Below are positions 23,986-36,649 of a stretch of DNA of 64,000 bases, piece after piece. The DNA is from Vanilla planifolia (Eukaryota; Streptophyta; Magnoliopsida; Asparagales; Orchidaceae), in the NCBI GenBank assembly GCA_023846275.1, contig CM043868.1, positions 7,707,653-7,771,652 of the forward strand, written 5' to 3'. The position numbers and the translations under genes were made by a program. Under the pieces are notes generated by a model, which did not search any database, was not told the DNA's origin, and saw nothing but the letters and a program-made list of their open reading frames with translations. Numbering within the stretch: the first letter of the stretch is position 1; each line of letters starts with the position of its first letter.

Positions 23986-25125
23986 GGAGGTGGTGAACTG
24001 TGAATTTTATCAACCTATGATTATTTTTAAAAACCTTTGTGTTATAAAAATCAAAATAATAATTTCATATCTTTTTATGTGGCTTGGCTCCAAATAATGA
24101 TCCTTAACCAATGATAAGCTTACTTTAATAACTATCTTTTGTCAAATGACCAATAGGAGAATATTCTTATAAGGTGATCCTAAGAGATCCAAATGAAGCC
24201 CAAATAAGCCAATAATAATGATGATTTAAATAAGTACAATAATAGCAAAAACAAATTTCAACAAATTTCTAATGTAAGTTTTATAGTGTCACTTTAAAAA
24301 AAGTTTTGCAGTGTCACCTAACCTTTACCAATTACAAATGACACACTTTGATATAGAAGGATGTATGAAATAATATTCCAATAATATGAAGAAAATAAGA
24401 AAGGAAGAAACATTGGCTAAACACTCTATGAATAGTTCCTTCTTAAGACTAGGTCGTAGAATTTTGAGGTGTGGTAAGTATTAAAAGCTAAAGCAAGGTT
24501 CGCCTCTAAGATTATGAAAATTATTCTTTTATTAGACTTTTCTTATAAGTTGTTTAGGACTATTTATAGGTAAGAACACTTAGAATGTAACTTAATACAA
24601 CTTTAATGGTAACCTATTGATTAATTTTTCATTTTCAAGGAGATTAATTCGTTGTTGCATGATTGACAATTCCATGCATAGTATGCAATGGATAAGGTAA
24701 TAATGTGTGATGACCATGAATTGAATTGTATGTAAAGTATGATAATAATATATCATATTATATAAAATTTTTAAGTTTTTTCTTCTCTCATAATACTTAG
24801 TTAAATGACTTATTGTATTGTATAATGATAATATATTACATTACTTGAAATTATCAAGTTTTCCTTTCACTTGGCATACATAATCCAAAGATTAATCATA
24901 CAATATGATGATCATATATCATATTGTATGAAATGCTCATGTTTTTCCTTCACGTAAGATACATGACCTAATAATATATCGTATCGTATGATGATACTTG
25001 TTTTATCATATGATGGTATTTCTCATTAAGACTCTTGTTACACAATCTAATTGACACTATTATGCCCATATAAACTAATTATATTATAGAGTAAGGTTAT
25101 TATGTTATACTTAGTCAGTGTGTGA
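23986..25125 (-). repeat. Probable truncated copia LTR, minus orientation
   Basis: On the minus strand the low end reads ttcacagttcaccacctcct, similar to the end of the copia 5' LTR before its PBS (aatcacaattgatgcccctc at 38093). From 24.7 kb upward there are many copies of the catatgat/atcatat words typical of that LTR family. No LTR start was found at the upper end, so the fragment is incomplete. Confidence 0.35.
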
Positions 25126-26200
25126 CTTGTTTAATAATAACAAAACTATTATCTTATTTTAGTAATATTTTTTAAAGTTTTTAAAATCATGTATCTTAAG
25201 ATTATCTAAGTGTATAACTTGTAGAACCTAATCTTAATTCAAATATTTCAATGGTTGTAATGGCACCAAACATGAAGTTTGAGTAAACTTGGAGTAGGCA
25301 ATTTTGGAGTCTCTTTATCTATTTTAAAAATTAAAAGCTATAATAATATTCTTGAGACACTAAAAACAACAAGTGAGGCATTAAGTGTGAGTGCCAAAAA
25401 AAACTTTTTGAACTTTTTTCCATGCAACACACCATATTTATTTAAGTTTAATGGATGCGTTCACAAAGGTTTCTTGATCTTTAAATATGCTTTATTAAAG
25501 ATTGAATGTATAAGTTTGAATGAAACATGTTTAAAATACTTAAAAGAAAAGTCTTAAAATATGCAAAAAAAAATGAGTTGATCAAATGATACAATCTCAT
25601 GACATATAGTATGATTAGTTCACTTGAGTAAGTATGAAATGATGATAAGATTATCTACTTAGGTATTATAACTAGTATACTAAATTTTTTATAGTATATT
25701 GACATCTATTATATAGTATAATGAGTTCAAATAAAAATAGTTTTTTCTATCAAATGACGAACTAAGAGAGAGATAACTCAAATATTTTGTACAATATGAT
25801 CACGTTTATGATACAATATAATTAGTCATTTAAGATAACTTGTTTATATTAAAAGACAACATGAGGATTTTGTATGATATGTTTTCATTTAAAGTATAAT
25901 ATGGGTATGATACATGACAAAGAACATCAATATGAAAACTAAGCTAATCCAAAGATTTTTTTATTTAGCTTTCCTTTAGTTTATTGTGTTTTTAGCACAC
26001 TATGGGTTATAATGGGCCATATATAAGACTCTCATAGTATTTTTATTCTTTTTTGTAAATTTTATTATTTTAAAATTTTTTTGGAAATGTCAATTTGGTT
26101 ATTTTAGTTTTTGGTCTAGATTTTTTTTGTACTTTTATAAGTAGGTTTTAATGAAAAAAAATTAGAGAGTTGATTTGATGAAAAAATTGAAGCCATGAAG
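25126..26200 (+). repeat. Probable copia LTR start, plus orientation
   Basis: The sequence tttaataataacaaaac at about 25130, followed by aatattttttaaag and atcatgtatcttaagat, resembles the start ttttgatgacaacaaaatc ... aatatttttttaagatcatg at 32029 and the starts at about 30.5 and 42.4 kb. The following kilobase is rich in atgat/atcata words, as in the other copies. The downstream end is unclear. Confidence 0.4.
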
Positions 26201-27000
26201 AGCCTCTATGCCTAAAAGAGTACAACCCCATGCTTAAAAGAACACTTTGAAGAGAACAACCCTACATAAAAGTGTATGACTTATCTCTGTCTTATCATAA
26301 GAGTTTTCCTTCTACCCTTGTCCTCCATCAATTTGGTATTAAATCCACCTTTATTGGGTTCTATCCATCATGAATATCTGCCACTACAAACTAAGATTCT
26401 TATCTTGATTTTGGAGCCTTCAATTAATGTCATAACATTAATCTTAAGTTGCTTCTTACAAGGCTTTGAAAACATAGTAAAAAAGACTGCCTTGGAATAT
26501 GTGCCACTACCTCTCCCACTGCTGGCTGCCATAATCTATCACACTTGCATTGCTTAGCTTAGGTTTGTCAATGCATCCCATAATGAATCTAACCTAAGCT
26601 GCATACAACATTTGCATGTTTCTGTACCATAGTTTTTCTAATCAATATGAAAATTTTCCATATATAAATCCTAGTATTGCTACATTTCCTTATGAAGAGA
26701 TGAACTGGGTGTGCAAAAACAGCCCAAATGACGAATTGACACATGAATTAAATTGATCTGACAAACTCTAAACTGATACATGACTTTTGTGTTCATGCCC
26801 CAACCCATAAACCATCCGCATTGAACTGTTTGGACTAAACCATGCTGCACAAATCACTGGTGCTAGCTCGTAACCTGATATGCATACTAAATGTGAACAC
26901 TTGAGCTACCGAACCATGCTAATATCCAAACAATTATCAAACCTGCATTAATGCATGCTGCAAGAAACTGAGCTAGACCCATTTCTTTAGCTTACTTCAC
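26200..27000. other. Unassigned, less AT-rich block
   Basis: Compared with its surroundings this block has more C and G and fewer A/T runs, for example 26.5-26.95 kb. An open stretch of 93 codons exists at 26276-26557 on the plus strand, but it has no recognisable motif, and I see no splice-linked neighbours. It may be a remnant of another repeat or the least decayed part of an LTR leader. Confidence 0.3.
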
Positions 27001-28256
27001 AGTCAATTTAGTAATCATGTTTCAAAAGTGGTTTTTAGAGTTTTTTATTGGATTTTTAGTCAGATTTTTTTCATCAACTATGATATTAAGAATATTAATG
27101 TTTAATGCTAAATAAAATGTCCTTAATGATTAAATTATTTTCTTATCATTAATAATTTGATATTTACTTAATTAGAACTTGATTTTAAAATTTTCTTTGA
27201 ATGATTATCCTATCTTGACATCATATTTTATTCCTAGCAAGCATAAAATCTTATTTCATCACTTGTAGATGATGAATTACTAAATAATCATGTTGATCAA
27301 CTTAAAATCAAATCCAACCTACAACTAAATTATTAATAGATATGCATATTTTACAATCTTTAATAATGTCAAAATATATAATGTGACATTTGAGTTTGAT
27401 TGTGCAATCTTATAAGTACTTATGTTATTTAGGATATTGTTTTGTAATACAACCTTAATCCACAACCTTATTTTATCATTGATAGCAATTTTTTTTCATG
27501 AGATTCATGACAGATGTTTTGTCCCTACAAGATTTAATCATTATTTGCCTTTAAATATTTATTATAATGTTATTCCATCTACTAAAAATGTTTTCTTGGG
27601 AAAATATAAGATAATAAGCTATGAAGCAAAATGCATAATAAGTGTATGTTAATTTATTTGAAATGAAAAATCAGTTTTAATTTTTCGTTATAAATCTAGA
27701 ACACTGCTTTCAAATAAAAATTCTTTTCCTCATAAAAAACTTGACCCATAACAAAGCCTAAACATAAAAGTCAACCTAACCTCATTATTCTCATTGAGTC
27801 ACATGTCATTTCAAATCTTATCTCTCCAAAAAAAATCCCCATAAAATTTAGTAAAGAAATGTGATTTAGTAAAGAATTGATATTTTGTGCATAGAGAAAG
27901 TTGGGATTTAGAAAATAAGTTATTGATAGCAAAGTGAACATGATGTAATGACTTATGCATAATTTTCTTTATGCAACAAGTCAATGAAAAAGGAAGAACA
28001 TAAAAAAATCAATCTCTAAGAAATCAATCAAGTGAATTAAATTTTAATAGAAGTTTTTGTTAAATATATGAAAATGCACAAAATTAAGCATGTTAGCATA
28101 GCATTACTTTATTATGTAACTATGTTATAATATTTATATGTGAAATATAACTAATTTAATCTTATATATGCTATGGGCAAAAAATATATGCATATAGATG
28201 ATGTACTTTATTTGATGCATATATTAGAATATAAAGAAAAAGAAAGATGATAAAGA

Positions 28257-28263
28257 ATAAGAG

Positions 28264-28294
<31 letters not shown>

Positions 28295-28296
28295 AA
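28257..28296 (+). repeat. (GAAA)n microsatellite
   Basis: About eight consecutive gaaa units with one leading ga-rich variant, ending in gaaat. A simple tetranucleotide repeat in unassigned sequence. Confidence 0.9.
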
Positions 28297-29826
28297 TAAT
28301 ATAATTAGACTAGAAAAGCTTATGTACATATCATGTATGCTTATACTATGATATGACATGATGAGATATTATGATAGAATTTAAAATAAGAAATGATGTG
28401 TTTTTCTTAACATTATCTTATGACAACCATCATATATGATTGGCCACTTGCACACATAAAGCTTGATGAGTATAGGGTATTGGCTATGCTTTGAGATGAC
28501 ATCAACAACTTTATTCTCAATTATCACTAATACATTGTATAAAGGCTTCATATGTTGAGCTCCTCTATGACTAATACTTTATGTAGGACTTGATGAGTAG
28601 AGATGATATAATTAAGATTACTAGCTAACTATGATATTCTTATGGGCAAAGGTCCAAATATGAGATAATTGAATGCCAAATAAAAATGAGATGAGATATG
28701 ATTTTATGAAGATGGGATAGTATTCATTTGGGAAAACTAGGCCCTTTATATTGAAAAACGTGATAAATAAAAGAAATGATAAAAAAAAAAAAGATTTAAG
28801 AACATTGTGGAAAGAAGTATTATAGTATTTTAAAATATATGAAATGTTTATTTGCAAATATGCATAAAAAAACAATATATACATTTGTACACAATTATGA
28901 CTCGTACATGTCATTTTTTTATTACTAAACTTTGTTATCTTGTTATATTGAGTTATTACTTGTAGATAAAAAATAATATATGGAGCTTTGTAAAGCTCAT
29001 TGCGTATATTGTAGGTCATGCCATGAATGCACAAAGAAAGAAAAAATAAGAGTAGCATGTAGGTTACGTAAGAAAGAGAAAATTATTTAATGAGATTAAA
29101 TGAGGTTTGTTGTATTTTTGTATATTTTGTTGTTGTATCTAGAATGCCTAAATCTTGTAGTTGTTATATTGTGCATCATATTCTATTATTACTTTATATT
29201 ATAAGATAGTTGTGTTTGGTAATAAGAAATGATTTTGAAAACAAGGTTTGTCATCATTCCTTGCTTAAATGATTTAGTAGTATCCTTTATTTGCTTTTAT
29301 AGTCTAATTTATCCTAAGTTTATATGGTTATCTATATAATTAGGTAGAAATGATAATTAGGACATTATAGTAATGATTGACACACAATATGGTATATTAC
29401 AATTAAGATGAATAAGGTGAGGTATGGTTATAGTTAAGGCTAAGGGGATATAGATAGTGGCGTTACGGTTGGAGTGAGAACGTGCAAAGATTGGAAAAAA
29501 AACTCTTTCTAGGGTATGTTATCATTAAGTTGAGCATCAATCCTAATTTAGGGTTATGAATAAGGTACATAACAAGTTAAGTGTAAGAAAAAAGCAATGG
29601 TAGATCCAGATTAATTAATTAAAGATAAGAATATTATGTAGAATTTCAATTATGAAAAGAGTTGGGTTATAATTATAATTAAGGATTCTGTAATGTTTTA
29701 GGGGTAGAGGAGATCCAAAGTTTTTCTAATGCTAATTGGAATGGACTTAAGGTTAGGCTGAAAATGAAGTTGAGGGCATAAGCATTTTTCTCTTTTTAGA
29801 TGGAATAAATAGACATAATCATGGTT

Positions 29827-30022
29827 AGATTAGATTTGCCTTGAAAGTAGGATTGAGATAACCACTTGAAAATGTCTTTGATTAATAATTAAGTAGAGTA
29901 AGGCAATTGATGTGGTACTTATGGTAGATTTTCCTTGAGTTAAGAGTGAGATAAGCATTCAAATATGTCCTTGATTAATAGTGAAGTAGATCAAGGTAGT
30001 TGATGTCATACTTATGGTTATT
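29827..30022 (+). repeat. Two-copy tandem duplication, period ~93
   Basis: The segment containing ttgattaataattaagtaga at 29878 recurs as ttgattaatagtgaagtaga at 29971. Both copies begin with agatttt/tgccttga and end with tacttatggt. They are diverged, so the duplication is not recent. Confidence 0.75.
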
Positions 30023-30490
30023 AGCGACTTTGTGAAGAAAAGGAGTTCATGGTTTTTTCCACAATGAGGTAAAATATGTAGTAGTTGGGAATGTGGAGGC
30101 CAATATTAGTGTATGTCATCTGTCCTCAAAAAATTATAATAAGTTAGCTAAAAAAAGATGTTTCTAACCTTGTAGTTCTTAAACCAAATGAAAGGGATTT
30201 TGCTTCTAATTTGCTAGTTAGTGGGGAAAGCAAACACAATCCTCTTTATGATGATGTTCTGGGTTCCTTATATTTGGTGAAGAATAACCCCTTAGTAATT
30301 ATACTTGCCATATAAGGGTTCCATCATTTACCAAGTAGTTCTAAAGACCATAGTGATTTAATTTATCTTAAATGAGTCTAAGCTATCAAAAGATAATCAA
30401 AAGTAAAGGAATGCAAGATAGCTCTAATAACATTTGCCATTCTGATGAGGAAAGTAATAAGAATGCTCCCTCAAAATGTAAGATAGTGAC

Positions 30491-32030
30491 GTTAACCCCA
30501 TAGTCCTAGAGATTATTTGATGATACCAAAATCATGTATTGTGTTACTACTAGATTTTTTGAGCAAACATTTTAAGAAGACTCGAGATCTAATCAATTAA
30601 AAACAAGATGGATTGTAAAGTGATCTTTATTCTCAAAAAAATTATAAGATGGAAAGCTTTGAATAAGGAATACCCCATGAAGGTCTCTACTCTTTTTGGT
30701 GTAGCAATCATAATGGGTATTTTTACTTCTTTCTATGAATTAAATTATTAAAACTTCTAATTTTCTCTTGCGACACAGTAAGATTACATTGTATTCTTAC
30801 TCAAGAATTTGATTAAGTAAAGTTTTTAGCTATTGAGTTATTAACCATCTACTATTTGTGTAATATTTGTATAGATCTCTCTTAATGAAAACCATGAGCT
30901 CTAAGTTAAAGAAACTAGGCTTGCAATAAGCTTTGCGTCTCACAGTCTAATGATCATATGATATGATAGTTAATAATATCATATTTGTACTATCTATATT
31001 CAAGCTTATAAGAACAACTGAAGTTGAAGTTTATCATGATATAGTATAGGTACAATAGGTTAATCATATAAATATTACTATTATCTAAACCAAGAATTAG
31101 TGTACAAAGTTTTGTACTTGTGTTGTTTATTCTTTGAGATTGAGTATTCACTATTATTGTATGAGTTAGAAACTATCTTTATATGAATACATAGTTCATT
31201 TTCTTTCAGAACCTATATACATAAGTTTAATTGAAATTAGACATATATGCTTAATATATTATACCAAAACAACTTTATGTTTAATATAAGTCATGTATTA
31301 TAGCTTGTTCATACAACTAATAGTCTTTATATGATGTCCAAGCATAACTTTATGGTTCTTATATCGATTACAACATATAGTATAAAATAAAGTATAATAT
31401 TTGTATGATCAATTTCACGTCATGAATAAGTTAAATTACTTATAGAATTACATTCATTATATCATACAAATATAATATTTGTATCATATGAGTATGATCA
31501 TTATTTAATAAAACTAAATATTATTGATCTATATTAACATACGATGGAGATCCATGTATCACACTAATATGATTCATAAGATTTTGAACAAGATTGGTAC
31601 AAAGTTGTTATACTATTATGATAACTTAATCTTACTTGTAGAACCTATTAAATCTTGTTAAATTAGCTACTACATGATCATACAACGATTCACTCTTATA
31701 TGATCACTTGTATAGTATTTTTTAAGAGCTTTACACATGAAAATAATTATCATATGGTGATGATTCATTATCATACTTATATGATCTATTTGAGTAATAA
31801 AAATGAGTTGTATTATACTTGTATGATCATTTAATATGATCACTACATAACTTAAGTAATAAACTATGAATCTATATCGTACAATATAAAGATTTTTATG
31901 TACTTGTACAATAAGCTTTTAAGAATTTATGTGTTAATCATATCATTGTATCATTAGGACAATCTAAGTCGTATGCTTCTCATTATAATATGATTTTGTT
32001 GTACCCTTAGTCATTACACTACTATTTTGA
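30491..32030 (+). repeat. 5' LTR of copia element, first part
   Basis: It starts ttaaccccatagtcctagag..tttgatgataccaaaatcatg and aligns with 42351 onward (ttaaacctatgactcttga..tttgataatagtaaaaccatg). Long collinear matches include gtctctactctt..tggtgt, tttctcttg, tatagatctctct, attcaagcttata and aactgaagttgaagtt. Many catatgat-type words lie in its second half. Alignment stops near 32.03 kb, where an extra LTR-start-like sequence begins. Confidence 0.8.
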
Positions 32031-32900
32031 TGACAACAAAATCATAAATTTATTTTTTTCTAATGCTATTCTTTCAATATTTTTTTAAGATCATGTATCT
32101 CAAAATCAAATATGTATAATCAAATGGAGAGCATTTATTAAATGGTTCTAGAAGCAATCCACATGTGAAGACTTGTCTTGACATCATAATGGCTTTGCGT
32201 GCACTTGGATCAACTGGTAAATCATGAAGATATTGTTTCAACTCTATGTAGCATTGATGCTCATCTGGAGCTTATCCTCATCACATATTTTTGGTTAGAA
32301 TTGTTAAATCTGTCACTATTCTTTATATAACACATAGGATTGAAAAGAATTAAATATAACTATTATAACATGATTTTAAGAAAACTTTTCAATCATCTTT
32401 AGAAGTATTGTTTTTGCTCTTTGGTTCATTAATTGGATGTGAAAGTATATTAAATGAAACATGCATGCTTTAGCACTTCATTGTAGTACTCGTTAGTTTT
32501 TCATCTCAATCATAGGGTAGGATCGAATATAGAATCCTTTAACCTCATTTTAAATCTTTTTTTGTTATCTCAACTTTTTTCTTCTAAATTTGTTTATAAT
32601 CTCTTTCAATCTTATTTGAAAGCCTTCTATAAGCCATTCTTATTATGATAATTCCTTAATCCTTGCTTAAATTAGCTTATTCTTTTTAAATAAGAGTCAT
32701 TCTCATTTCTAGTTTAATAAACTATGGATTTAAATATTCATCTAGATCAATAAGCCACCATATACAAGACGATTATGTTATATTTTTTCAAGGTGATAAA
32801 TAAAGCACTATTGTCTCGATTTTCTCATCATCTTTTGACTCAACCATGCAAGATAGAATTTGACATATTCTTTCTTTCATGATTCAACATATGTAAATAT
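32029..32900 (+). repeat. Extra copia LTR-start-like fragment
   Basis: ttttgatgacaacaaaatcat at 32029, followed by ctaatgctattctttcaata and atcatgtatctcaaaatc, looks like the 5' end of a plus-oriented copia LTR. It is not continued in the corresponding place of the 3' LTR of the host element. It is probably another truncated insertion at the same junction. The rest of the stretch to 32.9 kb has no motif I can name. Confidence 0.35.
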
Positions 32901-34390
32901 AAATAATCTAGCAAATGTCTTTGGAAAAATATTATACATTCCAAACTATGCTAAAATTAATATGAGGATGAAGCACATTTTGTCAGGTGTCACTAGCAAA
33001 CTCACTAAGCAAGATTTGTTTTCATAGGTCCTAATTATGAAAACACACCTACACAAATATCTATTCTTTAAACTTAGGAATACAAATCATCCTAGGTTCA
33101 CAAATGATAGTACATGAATGAGATGATTTTGTGAAAGTATTTTTCAAATATGTACCTTTAGTAATCTATTTATATTTATCTTGTTTTAAATTGGACTTTT
33201 TAATAAGACAAATTAGAGAAATATGACTATATCTAATATAATAATTACATACAACATTTGAAGAAGCATGAGAGTAAGAAGTATGCAAAGAGATAGAGCA
33301 AATTTTATCATTATCCATATGTACATATAAGCATTTCAATCTATATTTTCCATGCAAGCGAGATATAATAATAGAATGTGCATGCATGTAACCATTATCT
33401 CTTTTCACATGATTATAAGATCAAGCATGATGAGGCACATGTGTAATTAAGGGAACATGATAAATAAAAACTTGTGAAGAAACACTAGCAAACTTCACTA
33501 TCAAATCATTTAGTTCTTGTTCAACCATAACAAACCTTGTTAGACTTTCATTACAAAAATTTATTTTTGTGAGCATTCTCACGTCAACACATCAACACAT
33601 GAGTTACTTATAGAGTAAGATTTTTCACATTCATCAAATTTGTCTTGTAAGCTTCTCAAAGCTAAAATATGCAAGAATGCACCACTTTGAAGTTTATTAT
33701 TTTTTACTTTGAGCTCATTGCATTAATTTTCTAAAAAGTGAATATGTTGCTCTTATTTTTTTATTCACTTTTAATCTAGAATACATGTTAATTAATTTCT
33801 TTTGTTAAACTATAAGTTCATCAAAACAATTAGATAGTTCATTATTAAGACAAAGAATCATTAGAGTAAGGTACATACTACATACCATTGTCTAAATGAC
33901 TTTGCTAAAAGTTGCTTGAATCAAGTTGCTTTTTTTTAGTTATTCAACTTTTTCTTATCCTCATCAAAAGTTTGGGATTCTTTCTCACCATATAACCTAT
34001 CTAATTCATGCATTGCATCAAAGCACGTTGATAAGGTGTAGATTTTAATTATGATTTCTTGAGACAAGGCATAGAATAAATAGGTTTGTCCTCTTACATT
34101 TTGTTGAATTAGCATTCTAGATTTATCATTTCTATCATCAAGAATAATGCATGGACAAGAAAATAATCCCATGAACCATAATCAACTTTTTGACTAAAGT
34201 TTTTAAATATAGTTTTTAAAACAGCATAATGTTGTCAAACAAAATAATGAAGACAATCCATGAAATTAAAAATGATAAACAAATAGATATTTCACACATC
34301 GCAAAGAAAAATAATGGATCTTATCTCAAGAATTTCCTCCCTTAATAAAACCTACTATCTAATATCAATTGAAAAGAACTCAACAACACA
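32900..34390 (-). pseudogene. Antisense copia gag remnant nested in the 5' LTR
   Basis: An open stretch of 78 codons on the minus strand (34172-33936) reads GQTYLFYALSQEIIIKIYT, LSTCFDAMHELDRLYGEKES, the usual K....L..ALS..E...I....TA.E.WD.L...YEG block of copia gag. Below it, ELSNCFDELIV, VMVEQELNDLIVKFASVSSQ and other coiled-coil-like pieces resemble the long gag tail of Sirevirus-like elements. A possible broken zinc knuckle lies near 33.4 kb. No protease, integrase or RT could be read further on. Confidence 0.65.
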
Positions 34391-34391
34391 T
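34376..34391 (-). other. Primer-binding site of the antisense copia element
   Basis: On the minus strand, ttttcaattgatattagata lies at the LTR/gag junction. It parallels tttcaattggtgtcaaagct at the host element's PBS and the general TGGTATCAGAGC complement of initiator Met tRNA. Confidence 0.55.
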
Positions 34392-36625
34392 AAGAGAAGG
34401 GTGACTTGTGTAATTAAGATTTTCTTTAATCTATAACACTTAATTTTCTCAAATCTAAGATAGTTTAATAACAAATTGTCTTGAATAGAAATACAAAATA
34501 TAATTCTTTTAATTTAATTCTTTTAACTATTTCTATATATAACTTTAAATAGAATTAGAATCTAGTTTCTTACACCAATCAGAGTTAAGAAATTCTTTAG
34601 TTACAACTCAATCAGATCAACACAAGTACTTTATAAAAAAGTTCTATTAGTTGTCTTAATTACAATTAAAAACCAATTTTAAAAAGTCTTGGTTAGCTTT
34701 TGAAAACCTCTATCTGATGATGTGATTATTTTTAAATAATAAATCAAATAAAATAGTAGAGCAAAATTAAAAAGAACATTTAAGATTTTTATGTGCTTCA
34801 ATAAAATTTTTGTTTATATTCACTCCTAGCTGACACAATTAGGTTTACACTACTGTAATGACCTTTTGCTCAACTAGTAGGAAAGCCAAAACTATCACAT
34901 AGTAGCTGATCAACCTGATCAACAAAGCTCTACTAAGCTTATAGTAGCAACCTAACCTGGGTGCACACACGACAAAATCACAAAGCTAAAGTAACAAGAG
35001 ACACAACTCTTTAATAGTTTGTATAATAACTTTTATCTTAATCCTTCAAAGAAAAATATGACACAACTACTAAATGATTGAGATAATGTATTAACAATAT
35101 GCACTAATCAAAAATAAAATACATATCAAGCTTAGAATGATTTTGTCAATGAATTCTAGTTTTTTAGTCATTTGTTAAGGATATTACTAAATAAATCAAT
35201 TGATTAAAGTATTACAAGTTGAAACATCATCTTTTTCTTGTAATTTTTTATCTCTATTTATATGTGAAAGTATATTATATGCTAAAAAAGTAAGTTACAA
35301 TAACTAAAATCTTATTTTTAAAATGATTGAACTAGTTGTTATACTCTTAAGATTCAATACTACTGTATTGAGGACATTATATTATGGTTGTAAGTCATAT
35401 ATTAATTGTTCTAATCATGGGTCTATCTAAATAGTTCATTTCTATTAACACAAATGTATCATACAAATATAATAATGACATCACATAGTATAAACAGAAT
35501 AAAGTCTTACATAATATAATTCTAAGCTCTTGAGAGAATGTTATATAATGCATGATCATACAATATGATAAGTTATATAAGAAGCTCATAGTACTGATCA
35601 ACCATTGCTAATAAGTTTAAAATAATGTATTGTATAAGTCTGGTATGACTCTCATACTATATAACTCTAATAAAGTAAGCAATACTTATGTTTTGATATT
35701 GATTGTACAAGCCTGAAGATAGATCATTACTATGTGATACATATTTTCATTAAAATAAAGATCTCAATAAAATATCATATGTTATGATCATATACTATGA
35801 ATTCTTGTATGATGTAACTTTTACTTAGATTACCCGACTAAAAAATGGATTATATTCATATGATATTCATTATCATATTTATAATGTAGCCACAAAAGTA
35901 TATGAACATCACGTATTAATTTGATTTTAAATCATTCTCATTTATCTATAAATATTTTTAACAATTGAATGTACTAATATAATGTTATTATTATTATAAT
36001 ACAATAATAAAGAATCTAAAAAATATCTAAAGTAACTATTTTAATGATCATACTAGTATGAGGCAAAGATCATTCTAATATTAATATAATATATTTGGTG
36101 TAATAAATATATTTATATTATATAACAATCATATTAATATGATAACAAGTTTAAAGCACTTACTTTTAACAATGATCACAAAAGATTGATGCAATAATGT
36201 ACTTATACATAAAGTAATTTTATATATTAGTTTATGTACTTATATAATATAAATATCATGCTTGCATGGTATAGTAAGCTCATCTATTAATGAACATATA
36301 ATTATGACACAATGACTTTGTATTGTATGATATATATGGTGCTCGTGTTAAAAGAATTTGAATGTAATAATATAAAATATAAAATTATAACTATTTGACC
36401 TATACTCAATGAGAATTCTAAACAAAAATAAGATATATATTTGTAGAAATAGGCTTCATATGCATATGATGCAAATGTAAACTCAACTATCAGATGTTGT
36501 AAATGTTTGTACAAGATCATACCTTGTATGACCAACTTTGCACACTCACAAATAATTTAGTCAATGATCACATCTATATGATGGATATGTTATATTTGTA
36601 TGATTTTGACATCAAGTTTCTTTCT
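34392..36625 (-). repeat. 5' LTR of the antisense copia element
   Basis: On the minus strand it would start near 36625 with cttgatgtcaaaatcatac, similar to the plus-strand starts tttgatgataccaaaatcatg at about 30518 and 42378, and it ends at the PBS near 34392. The implied length of 2.23 kb matches the 2.27 kb LTR of the host. The interior is rich in atcatac/gtatgat words. No matching 3' LTR was found, so the insertion is incomplete. Confidence 0.55.
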
Positions 36626-36649
36626 ACTACAAATATAAGCTAGAAAAAT

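Larger units (their letters stand above)
27000..30490. other. Unassigned AT-rich sequence with short repeats
   Basis: I read no protein motif on either strand. Open stretches of up to 145 codons on the minus strand (28621-29058) encode only Phe/Ile/Tyr-rich sequence expected from AT-rich DNA. The stretch contains a GAAA microsatellite and a 93-base tandem duplication, listed separately. Confidence 0.4.

Noticed and set aside
25279..25557. Plus-strand 92-codon open stretch
   Set aside because: It lies within LTR-like sequence and has no recognisable motif or initiation context.
28621..29058. 145-codon open stretch on the minus strand, the longest in the window
   Set aside because: It is Phe/Ile/Tyr/Leu-rich, shows no motif, domain or splice partner, and lies in AT-rich DNA where long stop-free runs of such composition arise by chance.
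28257..29060. GAAA repeat and nearby short repeats considered as a CRISPR-like or regulatory array
   Set aside because: It is a simple microsatellite without spacers of constant length; eukaryotic context.
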